From a virus: DNA of 28,961 nt. Position 1 is the first letter of the stretch. Every line of letters starts with the position of its first letter. Shown here one piece after another: positions 7,815 through 14,581 of this stretch. The position numbers and the translations under genes are program-made. The stretch is from positions 1 to 28,961 of IMG/VR virus record IMGVR_UViG_3300047550_000477; one strand, given 5' to 3'. The notes below the pieces were generated by a model. The model made no database searches and was not told where the DNA came from. It saw only the letters and a list, made by a program, of their open reading frames with translations.

Positions 7815-9250
7815 CCAGCTACGCTGACCTGGGAGACCTCCCTAACACCATCGCCCGGACCGGCCGCGTTCAATCGTGGATCGACAATCCGGAGTCTCGC
7901 CTTCCCGTCAGTTGCACCGTGTTTGTCGTTGAAGACAGCATGGAGGGACCCGAAGGCATTGAAGCCTCTTGGCGCTTTGTCTCACACGCTCTCCGTAACG
8001 GTGCTGGAGTTGCTGTTCACCTTTCCAAGCTTCGTCCGCAGGGCGCTGATAATGGGCGTGGTCTTACTGCGTCTGGCCCTGTTTCTTTTGCTCGCATCTA
8101 TTCTGCTCTTAATGAAACGCTCAGACGTGGTGGAGTCTACAAGAACGGAGCTGTTGTTTGTCATCTTGACTATACTCATCCCGATGCTATTGATTTCATC
8201 CGTGCCAGTCGTTCAGATCTTGCGTGGGTGAAGCGATGCCTCAATGTTGACAAGAACTTTCTTGATGTTGCTTCTCCAGAACTGGTAGCAGCTACCCTTG
8301 ATGGAATCAAGAAGGGCGACCTCTGGCTTAACAAGATCCGCTACGACAGCAACGGAAAACGAATCTATGGAAATGTCTGCCTTGAGGTTTATCTTCCTAG
8401 TCGTGGCACTTGTCTTCTTCAGCACGTCAATCTCGGTGCTTGTGCGGTCGATGACCTAGTGCCAGCATTCGTGGAGGGGATGAGTTCCTTGATCAGTCTT
8501 CACGGTCAGACAGGTGTTGGAGAAACAGGAGAATATCTACCACCAGAAGTGGACCGCCAGGTAGGCTTAGGAATCTTGGGTTTGGCAAACTTCTTGGCAT
8601 ACTACAACGTATCCTACAAAGAGTTTGGAAAGGCCCTGGATGCTTACTTCACACGTCGTCTCACCGGCTCTAAAGCCGAAGTCCTTGTCAACGAGCTTGC
8701 AACTGCGATTGACACAGCAGCACAGCTGGCCCGTCAAGCTAAGATGGATCGGGCGTTTGCTATTGCCCCTACCGCTTCTTGTAGTTACAGCAACATTGAT
8801 CTTCGGGGCTACACTACCGCTCCAGAGTTGGCTCCTCCTATTAGCCGTCACATTGATCGTGACTCGGGAACGTTTGGGGTTCAGTCGTATGATTATCCGC
8901 CCGATTGCGAGATTGCTTCGGAAGTAGGTTGGGATGACTACAAGCGGGTGGCAGATGGAATCGTCCGTCTGTTTACCAATACTCGTTTGTTCCATGGCTA
9001 CTCCTTCAACAGCTGGAGTGATGTGGTCACCTATGACGAACAGTTCCTTGATAATTGGCTGACCTCGCCACAGACTTCCCTCTATTACGCTCTTCAGGTA
9101 ATGCCTGACACCCAAGCCAAGGATGATGCCCTGGCTGCCCTGGATGATGACTTTAAGGAACTGTTCTCCTTTGAAGAAGAGGTGGATCCTGATTGTGGTT
9201 GTCCGAAAGTTAAACAGATTGATGAGCCCTGTATTCCCTGTGGAGAATGA
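7811..9250 (+). CDS. nrdA: Class I ribonucleotide reductase, catalytic alpha subunit (short form)
   Basis: A 479-residue alpha subunit that reduces ribonucleotides to deoxyribonucleotides. The active-site residues are present: Cys35 (E. coli NrdA C225), NVCLE at 188-192 (N437, radical-forming C439, E441) and Cys211 (C462). The loop PTASCS, the tyrosine pair Y425-Y426 of the radical path and a Cys-rich redox tail (CGCPK and PCIPCGE) are also present. The YY pair and the adjacent beta subunit make it class I, not class II. It is far shorter than E. coli NrdA (761): the ATP-cone and most of the N-terminal helical domain are absent, so overall activity control by ATP/dATP is probably lost. The ATGA overlap upstream shows the short form is genuine, not a mis-called start. 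Confidence 0.92.
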   Translation: MTSYADLGDLPNTIARTGRVQSWIDNPESRLPVSCTVFVVEDSMEGPEGIEASWRFVSHALRNGAGVAVHLSKLRPQGADNGRGLTASGPVSFARIYSALNETLRRGGVYKNGAVVCHLDYTHPDAIDFIRASRSDLAWVKRCLNVDKNFLDVASPELVAATLDGIKKGDLWLNKIRYDSNGKRIYGNVCLEVYLPSRGTCLLQHVNLGACAVDDLVPAFVEGMSSLISLHGQTGVGETGEYLPPEVDRQVGLGILGLANFLAYYNVSYKEFGKALDAYFTRRLTGSKAEVLVNELATAIDTAAQLARQAKMDRAFAIAPTASCSYSNIDLRGYTTAPELAPPISRHIDRDSGTFGVQSYDYPPDCEIASEVGWDDYKRVADGIVRLFTNTRLFHGYSFNSWSDVVTYDEQFLDNWLTSPQTSLYYALQVMPDTQAKDDALAALDDDFKELFSFEEEVDPDCGCPKVKQIDEPCIPCGE

Positions 9251-9975
9251 CTACTCTATCGCCGTATGATCAAGTAATTGCCCGGAAAAGACGTTGGACG
9301 CCGGTTGCTGTCCAAGCTGGTAAACTGGTTGAAGGGGCAGAAGAAGCGATCCGTCGTGCTCTCTGCCTCCGTCACCTGGAGCTGCCAGTGCGTGAGTTCC
9401 TTCAGCAAGGATTGGAAAAGGATCTTCCTAAGACCCCTGGTGTAAGGGAGGCCCTGCTTTCTAATCAGCTTGATGAAGAGCGTCACGATCAGGCCCTGAA
9501 CTATGTTGTTGCTGCTCACGGAACCAATCCAAAGGCCGAAGCAGAATCACAGCACATCCTCAAGGCCTGGCTAGAAGCTCCAGAACACCCCATCCTAAAG
9601 GCCGCCATCCTTGAACGCAGTGTCTTCTTTGTCATCCTTCCCTTCTTCCGATTCAACGGAGACATCGGAATCCGTACCACAGCAGCAGACATCAGCAGAG
9701 ACGAGCAAACTCACGTTGCCGTCCACTCAATGGTCTGCTCCGAGCTGGGCCTCAAGTCCACATCAAGCCTCAATCGATTACGCCGAGCGACTGTTGGATG
9801 GGTAGTGGATGCTTTGTCTTCTTCGGAAAACAAGTATCTGGATAAGGACTTCTGGTTGAAGCAGTCTGATTCCCTTTACGAACGAGGCAAGGCTCCTGGC
9901 CTTTCCGATACCAAGCGTGCTCGGATGCCAGCATTCTTTGAAGCCTCCAACACCGATCTTCCTCAGTATGGCTAG
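9247..9975 (+). CDS. nrdB: Class I ribonucleotide reductase, small beta subunit lacking the radical tyrosine
   Basis: A 242-residue ferritin-like beta subunit, which makes the radical used by the alpha subunit. Two ExxH metal motifs are present: E77-x-x-H80 (DEERH) and E153-x-x-H156 (DEQTH). E123 (ILERS) is the likely bridging Glu and E45 the likely first ligand, so the six-ligand dimetal site looks complete. The residue four after H80, where E. coli has Tyr122, is Leu84 (HDQAL), so a stable tyrosyl radical at that place is ruled out. It is much shorter than E. coli NrdB (376). A tyrosine near the C-terminus (LPQYG) could serve the subunit radical path. The start overlaps the alpha stop (ATGA). 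Such subunits have been easy to miss and call hypothetical. Confidence 0.88.
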   Translation: MTTLSPYDQVIARKRRWTPVAVQAGKLVEGAEEAIRRALCLRHLELPVREFLQQGLEKDLPKTPGVREALLSNQLDEERHDQALNYVVAAHGTNPKAEAESQHILKAWLEAPEHPILKAAILERSVFFVILPFFRFNGDIGIRTTAADISRDEQTHVAVHSMVCSELGLKSTSSLNRLRRATVGWVVDALSSSENKYLDKDFWLKQSDSLYERGKAPGLSDTKRARMPAFFEASNTDLPQYG

Positions 9976-10177
9976 TCCGTTTTTGGATGAAGAGACCCTG
10001 CCTCTGACCCGTGTGGTTGGAGGTCAGGTTGATCTAATCAAGTTGATTGAGGAACTGGATCAGATGTATCCAGATGTCTATCCAGAACATACTCTTCCAG
10101 AAAAAACATTGGCCTTCCAAGCGGGGGCCATTTCCATCATCCGCTATCTCAAAGGAAAGACACAATCATGTGCCTAG
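9968..10177 (+). CDS. Hypothetical 69-residue protein between RNR and head genes
   Basis: A small acidic to neutral soluble protein (MASPFLDEETLPL at the start, IIRYLKGK near the end) that I do not recognise. It appears to be mainly helical, with a central EELDQMYPDVYPEH segment. The ATG at 9968 overlaps the beta-subunit stop by 8 bases, and the end overlaps the next gene by 10 bases, so it is translated within the same chain. It is at the boundary between nucleotide metabolism and head assembly. Its role is unknown. Confidence 0.75.
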   Translation: MASPFLDEETLPLTRVVGGQVDLIKLIEELDQMYPDVYPEHTLPEKTLAFQAGAISIIRYLKGKTQSCA

Positions 10178-10383
10178 GTGCCCCCTCCGTTCCCGCAATG
10201 CCGCCTCCGCCGAAGCCTCCTGCTCCACCGGAACCGGTTATCACCAGCAAGATTCCTACCCAGGTAGAGCCTGCTAAATCCATGAGGGCCTCTGCTCGTC
10301 AAGCAGCCCAAGGTCCTTCAGCTCTGCGTATTCCCCTCAGTACTGGTGGATCTACCCAGACTGGACTCAACATCGGTAAGTAA
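10168..10383 (+). CDS. Proline-rich virion assembly protein (T7 gp7.3-like)
   Basis: A 71-residue protein with a polyproline N-terminal third (PPPPKPPAPPEP), a basic middle (SMRASARQAA) and a Gly/Ser-rich end, LSTGGSTQTGLNIGK. T7 gp7.3, a small protein needed for tail assembly and found just before the portal gene, has a similar ending (RSSGGGINI). Position and C-terminal pattern support a positional homologue. Overall identity cannot be judged by eye. A clear ribosome binding site, AAAGGAAA at 10151-10158, precedes the ATG by 9 bases. The stop is followed directly by the portal gene in a TAACA-ATG context. Confidence 0.7.
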   Translation: MCLGAPSVPAMPPPPKPPAPPEPVITSKIPTQVEPAKSMRASARQAAQGPSALRIPLSTGGSTQTGLNIGK

Positions 10384-10385
10384 CA

Positions 10386-12071
10386 ATGGAAAGTCAAACT
10401 GCCGCTTCTAGGTATGCAAGACTATCTAGCGACAGGACGATCTTCCTTGATACTGCTAGAGACTGTGCTACCCTAAGCATTCCCCATTTGCTGACGCCCA
10501 CGGGCTCAATGAATGGTCAAAAGCTACCAACTCCGTGGCAATCGATTGGAGCCAAGGGGGTCAATGTAATGGCCTCCAAGCTGATGCTCAGTCTCTTTCC
10601 AGTCAACACCACCTTCTTCAAGCTCCAGATCAACGATGGTAAGATAACCAACGATCCACAAATCGATGCCAAGGTCAGGTCAGAAATCGATCTGAGTCTG
10701 GCAAAGATGGAACGGGTGGTGATGCAATCCATTGCTGAATCCCAAGATCGGGTGATCCTTCATCAAGCCATGAAGCACCTGATTGTGACGGGCAATGCCC
10801 TGGTCTTTATGGGTTCCAAGGGTGTCAAGCTTTATCCTCTGGACCGCTTCGTTGTGGTTCGTGATGGAGAAGGCGAGCCGATTGAGATCATTACGGTTGA
10901 GTCCGTTGATCGTCAATTCCTTCCAAAGGAACTCCAAACTACCAACAATCGCAACATCAATGCTGTTGATGATACCAGTGGGACTGCTCCGATTGCGGAC
11001 ATTTCTGTTGGTGAAGGCGAGGCCGTTGTTTACACATGGGCCAAGCTGATCAACAACCAATGGATCTGGAAGCAAGAGGTTGATGGACAGATCGTTCCCA
11101 ACAGCCTGAGCAAGGCTCCAAAGAATGTGACTCCTTGGCTTCCCCTTCGCTTCAACGTTGTTGATGGTGAGGACTACGGTCGTGGTCGCATCGAAGAGTT
11201 TCTTGGTGATCTCAAGTCCCTGGAAGCGTTGATGCAAGCCATGGTGGAGGGCAGTGCTGCTGCTGCAAAGGTGGTGTTCCTGGTCAGCCCTGCTGCCACA
11301 GTGAAGCCGTCTAACCTTGCTAAGGCAGGCAATGGTGCCATCATTCAAGGTCGTCCAGAGGATGTGTCGGTGGTCCAGGTCGGCAAGGCCCAGGACTTCA
11401 GCACCTCCTTCAACATGATCCAGAGTCTTACGCAGAGACTCTCAGAGGCCTTCCTGATTCTCACGGTCAGGCAGTCCGAACGTACAACCGCAGAGGAGAT
11501 CAGGGCCACCCAGCAGGAGCTTAACGAGCAGCTTGGTGGTATCTATGGTAATCTGACGGTTGAACTGCTTCGTCCCTACCTCAATCGAAAGCTTGCGGTT
11601 CTTCAACGTTCTGGAGAAGTTCCTAAGCTTCCAAAGGGAATTGTGTTCCCAACGGTGATTGCTGGTCTGGAAGGAGTTGGTCGTGGTCAGGATCGGGAAT
11701 CTCTCATGATGTTCCTCCAGACCATTTCTCAATCTCTTGGGCCTGAGGCCATGATGAAGTTCATCAATCCTGATGAGGCAGTCAAGCGTCTTGCTGCTGC
11801 TCAAGGCATTGACATTCTGAATCTGGTCAAGACCCAAGAACAACAGAATGCTGAGATGCAACAGATGCAACGTCAGCAGGCACTCCAGTCCTTGACGGAT
11901 CAGGCCGGACAGTTTGCCGGTAGCCCGTTGATGGATCCCACAAAGAACCCTCAAGCATTAGATGGCATCACCCAGACGCTCCAAAACATTACAGGCGGTG
12001 GAGGAGGAATACTCCCAACAGGACAACAGCCTCCAGCTCAACCAGGAACAGGAGGAGTCCCTGGAGCTTAA
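10386..12071 (+). CDS. Portal / head-tail connector protein (T7 gp8-like)
   Basis: A 561-residue portal protein, which forms the ring at the packaging vertex and joins head to tail. It has the expected T7 gp8 size (536). The N-terminus contains the typical segment LPTPWQSIGAKGVNVMASKLMLSLFPVNTTFF (at about residues 47-78). A mid-protein stretch, DYGRGRIEEFLGDLKSLEALMQ, is characteristic of podoviral portals. Next comes RTTAEEIRATQQELNEQLGG with the wing/crown helices. The C-terminal tail is Gln-rich and then Gly/Pro-rich. The last 110 bases overlap the frame of the following small gene. Confidence 0.96.
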   Translation: MESQTAASRYARLSSDRTIFLDTARDCATLSIPHLLTPTGSMNGQKLPTPWQSIGAKGVNVMASKLMLSLFPVNTTFFKLQINDGKITNDPQIDAKVRSEIDLSLAKMERVVMQSIAESQDRVILHQAMKHLIVTGNALVFMGSKGVKLYPLDRFVVVRDGEGEPIEIITVESVDRQFLPKELQTTNNRNINAVDDTSGTAPIADISVGEGEAVVYTWAKLINNQWIWKQEVDGQIVPNSLSKAPKNVTPWLPLRFNVVDGEDYGRGRIEEFLGDLKSLEALMQAMVEGSAAAAKVVFLVSPAATVKPSNLAKAGNGAIIQGRPEDVSVVQVGKAQDFSTSFNMIQSLTQRLSEAFLILTVRQSERTTAEEIRATQQELNEQLGGIYGNLTVELLRPYLNRKLAVLQRSGEVPKLPKGIVFPTVIAGLEGVGRGQDRESLMMFLQTISQSLGPEAMMKFINPDEAVKRLAAAQGIDILNLVKTQEQQNAEMQQMQRQQALQSLTDQAGQFAGSPLMDPTKNPQALDGITQTLQNITGGGGGILPTGQQPPAQPGTGGVPGA

Positions 12072-12228
12072 TCCAGAGGACTATGAGGTTCCTATTGAGC
12101 TGAGTACCCGTAACAAATACGCAGGCAAGCCCAAGGTTCGAGCAAACAAGTCTCGTCCTTTGGTGGGTAGCCATGGTCCTAAAGTTCACACCCCAACCTT
12201 TGGCGTCGTTCGCGGCGTCTACAACTGA
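11962..12228 (+). CDS. Small hypothetical protein between portal and scaffold
   Basis: Up to 88 residues. The first part is Gln/Glu-rich (SQQDNSLQLNQEQEESLELN) because it is read out of frame over the portal tail. The second part is basic and ordered-looking (RNKYAGKPKVRANKSRP, then VHTPTFGVVRGVYN). Its stop overlaps the scaffold start by one base (TGATG at 12226-12230), which is good evidence that it is translated. The start is unsure. ATG 11962 is the longest choice; GTG 11998 is an alternative. T7 has no gene at this place. A structural or assembly role is guessed from context only. Confidence 0.6.
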   Translation: MASPRRSKTLQAVEEEYSQQDNSLQLNQEQEESLELNPEDYEVPIELSTRNKYAGKPKVRANKSRPLVGSHGPKVHTPTFGVVRGVYN

Positions 12229-13088
12229 TGCAAGAAACCACTTTCGATTCAACTGACGATCTTGATGCAAAGGAGGCCCAACGGGCTGAAGAAGCTCGTC
12301 TCCTTGATGTTGGCGAAAAGCTAATCGAGCAAGAACAGGAACGTGAGCAGCGCAAGTATGACCAGGCCCGAGAGGATGCTGAGTCAGAGCTGCGCTATGC
12401 TGGTAAGTTCAAGTCTGCTGAGGATCTTGAGAAGGCCTACAAAGAGCTGGAAAAGAAACTCGGACAGAAGGAACCTGAGCCCGCTGAGGATGCTGAGGTA
12501 GAGGAAGAAGAAGCCTCTGAGCAGGAAGAGGAAGCCACAACCGAAGAGGAGCCGGAGATCTCGGAAGAGGCCCAGTTCCTCAAGGAGGCATCCGAGGAGT
12601 ACTACTCCAACAACAACCAGCTCAAGCCTGAGACCCTTAAGCGGCTCAAGGAACTGCCCTCCGAAAAACTTGTGGAGGCGTATCTCAATAGCATTAAGGA
12701 TGCTCCAGCAGCTCCTCCTCAGGTGCTTACGGATGCTGATGCCCAGTCCATCATCAATTCTGTTGGTGGCAACGAGGCATACAACCAAACCCTTGCTTGG
12801 GCAGCAGACAATCTTTCTCCTACCGAAGTTGCTGCGTATGACAACGTAGTCAACAGCGGAAACAAGGATGCGATCTTCTTTGCTGTTCAGGCACTTAACC
12901 AACGATACAAGGACTCCGTGGGCTTTGAAGGACAACAGGTCTCTGGAAAGAACGTCCGTAATTCCATCAAGGGATTCCGTTCTCAGGCCGAACTAGCTCA
13001 GGCCATTAGTGATCCGAGGTATCGCAACGATCCAGCATACCGTATGGATGTTGAAGATCGTCTGGCTGCTTCTGGAGATCTGCTCTGA
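12228..13088 (+). CDS. Capsid scaffolding protein (T7 gp9-like)
   Basis: A 286-residue scaffold that guides capsid assembly and is lost from the mature head. It is very acidic and mostly helical, with heptad-like charged coiled-coil sequence in residues 15-85 (EQEQEREQRKYDQARED) and an extreme Glu run at about residues 85-120. The C-terminal part, which in this family binds the capsid protein, is more mixed and ends MDVEDRLAASGDLL. Size (T7 gp9 is 307) and position between portal and capsid fit. The start overlaps the preceding stop (TGATG). The long non-coding RNA-like region begins directly after the stop. Confidence 0.93.
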   Translation: MQETTFDSTDDLDAKEAQRAEEARLLDVGEKLIEQEQEREQRKYDQAREDAESELRYAGKFKSAEDLEKAYKELEKKLGQKEPEPAEDAEVEEEEASEQEEEATTEEEPEISEEAQFLKEASEEYYSNNNQLKPETLKRLKELPSEKLVEAYLNSIKDAPAAPPQVLTDADAQSIINSVGGNEAYNQTLAWAADNLSPTEVAAYDNVVNSGNKDAIFFAVQALNQRYKDSVGFEGQQVSGKNVRNSIKGFRSQAELAQAISDPRYRNDPAYRMDVEDRLAASGDLL

Positions 13089-13100
13089 TCTAGTGCCCGC

Positions 13101-13182
13101 GTCCGTGGCTTTGTAACGGCGAATGTACACCGGATGGATTCCCGGTGGATGGTGAACCGTCCCGCTGCCTTTCGGCGCGGAC
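13101..13182 (+). ncRNA. Predicted three-way-junction RNA domain upstream of the tRNA-like element
   Basis: The pairings were found by eye. They are mutually compatible and nest into a three-way junction. The outer stem is GTCCG 13101-13105 with CGGAC 13178-13182. Arm one is ACGG 13116-13119 with CCGT 13157-13160, topped by a 6-bp hairpin CACCGG 13128-13133 with CCGGTG 13142-13147. Arm two is CGCTG 13163-13167 with CGGCG 13173-13177 (one G-U pair). No open frame of note crosses it on the + strand. An alternative outer pairing (CCGCG 13097-13101 with CGCGG 13176-13180) competes. It may form one RNA together with the tRNA-like element that follows. Confidence 0.5.
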
Positions 13183-13195
13183 AACCGAATAAAAC

Positions 13196-13311
13196 ACCCC
13201 CTAAGCCTATCCATTGGAAGCTCAAACCTGGGGGTCGCTAGGTCGATAGCCCAATGTAGAGGCAGCCAGGACAACTGGAACTCAGTGCTGGTGCAAATCC
13301 AGCTCGACCTT
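13196..13311 (+). ncRNA. tRNA-like structure with D-loop pseudoknot, upstream of the capsid gene
   Basis: The tRNA-like core is 13240-13311. The acceptor stem AGGTCGA 13240-13246 pairs perfectly with TCGACCT 13304-13310. Then come T8-A9, a D arm (GCC 13249-13251 with GGC 13261-13263), and a T arm GCTGG 13287-13291 with CCAGC 13299-13303 closing a 7-base loop TGCAAAT (normal: TTCAAAT). A discriminator T follows, with no encoded CCA. The 23 bases between D and T arms have tRNA length but form only a 4-bp stem (CCAG 13266-13269, CTGG 13275-13278) with a 5-base loop, so no decoding anticodon exists. Upstream, ACCCCC 13196-13201 pairs with GGGGGT 13230-13235, and its loop CATTGG 13212-13217 is perfectly complementary to CCAATG 13251-13256 in the D arm, a likely pseudoknot. 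Published phage tRNA-like candidates with pseudoknots exist (TLS-PK families); a match was not tested. Confidence 0.7.
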
Positions 13312-13475
13312 TTGAGGATGGGATAACCTCGTTAAAAACCCAGTTCGAACTGGAGTATTGGCCCTCTGCGGAGGATACCCAATACAACGGACGTATTACC
13401 CAAAAACTGAATACCTCAAATCCGGATAAAACTCAAGTACTTGAAAACGTGATAAACCTACTTTCTTAAAAGACA
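13312..13475 (+). promoter_or_regulatory. Structured leader of the major capsid mRNA
   Basis: This non-coding stretch between the tRNA-like element and the capsid start is dense in inverted repeats. GAGG 13314-13317 pairs with CCTC 13327-13330. A perfect 14-base palindrome, CCAGTTCGAACTGG, lies at 13340-13353. GTATTGG 13355-13361 pairs with CCAATAC 13379-13385, enclosing CCTC 13363-13366 with GAGG 13371-13374. GTATT 13393-13397 pairs with AATAC 13410-13414. A 12-base palindrome, TCAAGTACTTGA, lies at 13433-13444. The last 30 bases are A/T-rich and unpaired, with no Shine-Dalgarno before the ATG at 13476. T7 has its strongest promoter here (phi10). I could not identify a phage promoter sequence. 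Confidence 0.5.
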
Positions 13476-14477
13476 ATGACTGCAACTCTTACTCAACTCG
13501 GTCAGTCTAACAAGGCCGGCGACACTAAAGCTCTGTTTCTGAAGCTCTTCACCGGTGAGGTGTATGAAGCATTCAGAAATGCTACCATTGCCAAGGGTCT
13601 GGTTCAGAACCGCACCCTCCGTAACGGCAAGGAAGCTCAATTCATCCACACCGGTCGCATTTCGGCTGGTTACCACACTCCTGGCACCGCCATCCTCGGT
13701 TCGGGTGATCCTCGTGTGGCTGAGACCACCATCGCAATGGACGACCTGCTGGTTGCCTCTGCGTTCGTTTATGACCTGAACGAGACCCTGGCCCAGTATG
13801 ACATCCGCGGTCCTATCGCTCGTCAGATCGGTCAGAGCCTGGCTGAGTTCTATGATCGTCGGATCTTCCGCGTTCTGGATCGTGCTTCGGGACTGTCTGC
13901 TGCTGTGACCGGCGAGCCTGGTGGTTTCCGTGTGAACCTGGGTGCCAACAAGGAGTATGATGCTCAGGCCCTCGTGGACGGTTTCTTTGAAGCCGCTGCC
14001 CGCCTGGACGAGATCGCTGCTCCTAAGGATGGTCGTGTGGCCGTTCTGAGCCCCCGTCAGTACTACGCCCTGATCAGCCAGGTTGACACCAACATCCTGA
14101 ACCGTGAGTACGGCAACACCCAGGGTAACCTGAACAGCGGCGAAGGTCTCTATGAGATCGCCGGCATCAAGATCTACAAGTCGAACAACATTCCGTTCCT
14201 CGGCAAGTATGGCTCGCCCAGCGGTGCCAACATTGATGCTGCTGCCGTTACCGGTGAGAACAACAACTACGGCATTGCTACCGACTTCACCAATGCCTGC
14301 GGCCTGATCTTCCATCGTGATGCTGCTGGTGTGGTTGAAGCCATCGGTCCTTCGGTTCAGACCACTGGTGCTGATACCAAGGTCATCTACCAGGGTGATG
14401 TGATCGTGGGCCGTCTGGCCTATGGTGCTGGCCCTGTCCGGGTGTCCTGTGCCGGTGCTTTCCGCAACGTTAACTGA
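13476..14477 (+). CDS. Major capsid protein (T7 gp10-like)
   Basis: A 333-residue capsid protein of the HK97 fold as found in T7-like phages. T7 gp10A is 345 residues. The N-terminus (MTATLTQLGQSNKAGDTKAL) and segments such as LKLFTGEVYEAF, GYHTPGTAILGSG and FYDRRIFRVLDRAS are of cyanopodovirus type. The C-terminal part contains the strand-rich VIVGRLAYGAGPV region. Codon use is visibly more biased (GGC, ACC, CTG, CGT) than in neighbouring genes, as expected for the most abundant virion protein. It is flanked by the structured leader upstream and a strong terminator downstream, so it is probably expressed as a separate high-level unit. I see no gp10B-type frameshift extension. Confidence 0.97.
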   Translation: MTATLTQLGQSNKAGDTKALFLKLFTGEVYEAFRNATIAKGLVQNRTLRNGKEAQFIHTGRISAGYHTPGTAILGSGDPRVAETTIAMDDLLVASAFVYDLNETLAQYDIRGPIARQIGQSLAEFYDRRIFRVLDRASGLSAAVTGEPGGFRVNLGANKEYDAQALVDGFFEAAARLDEIAAPKDGRVAVLSPRQYYALISQVDTNILNREYGNTQGNLNSGEGLYEIAGIKIYKSNNIPFLGKYGSPSGANIDAAAVTGENNNYGIATDFTNACGLIFHRDAAGVVEAIGPSVQTTGADTKVIYQGDVIVGRLAYGAGPVRVSCAGAFRNVN

Positions 14478-14481
14478 TAAC

Positions 14482-14504
14482 TCCTAATTCGTAGAAAATT
14501 AGGA
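14482..14504 (+). other. 8-bp hairpin after the capsid gene
   Basis: TCCTAATT 14482-14489 pairs perfectly with AATTAGGA 14497-14504 around a 7-base loop, directly between the capsid stop and the terminator. It is A/T-rich and not followed by a T run. It may protect the 3' end of the message or act as a processing site. Confidence 0.5.
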
Positions 14505-14511
14505 ACAAGTT

Positions 14512-14547
14512 AGGAGGTTCTGGAAATGTCCGGGGCCTCCTTTTTTT
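14512..14547 (+). terminator. Intrinsic terminator after the major capsid gene
   Basis: A continuous 13-bp stem links 14512-14524 to 14529-14541 (AGGAGG with CCTCCT at the base, three G-U pairs, then CTGGA with TCCGG) around an AATG loop, and T7 follows at 14541-14547. The position equals that of Tphi, the T7 late terminator behind gene 10. Partial termination here would raise capsid message relative to the tail genes. Confidence 0.9.
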
Positions 14548-14581
14548 ATTATTATCTTTAGTCGTCCCTGACTCTCGTCCA

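Noticed and set aside
7811-9250. Class II (B12-dependent) RNR
   Set aside because: The YY radical-transfer pair near the C-terminus and a ferritin-like beta subunit directly downstream indicate class I.
10680-11954. Minus-strand open frames opposite the portal gene (222 and 170 codons)
   Set aside because: No recognisable product, no ribosome site, and fully inside a certain + strand gene.
12384-12935. Leu/Val-rich minus-strand frame that looks like a membrane protein
   Set aside because: It is the antisense of the Glu-rich scaffold gene, which automatically reads as Leu/Phe/Val-rich.
13240-13311. A functional tRNA gene
   Set aside because: The acceptor and T arms fit, but there is no 5-bp anticodon stem, no 7-base anticodon loop with U33, and the T-loop has G at position 55. 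Called tRNA-like instead.
13089-13475. tmRNA, RNase P RNA or group I intron
   Set aside because: No proteolysis-tag frame, no conserved RNase P core and no group I P/Q/R/S elements were seen. Both flanking genes are intact.
13458-14315. Long open frame of 285 codons on the minus strand, opposite the capsid gene
   Set aside because: It is a mirror effect of the strong codon bias of the capsid gene. The protein is Val/Gly/Thr-rich without recognisable motifs, and every supported gene in the window is on the + strand.
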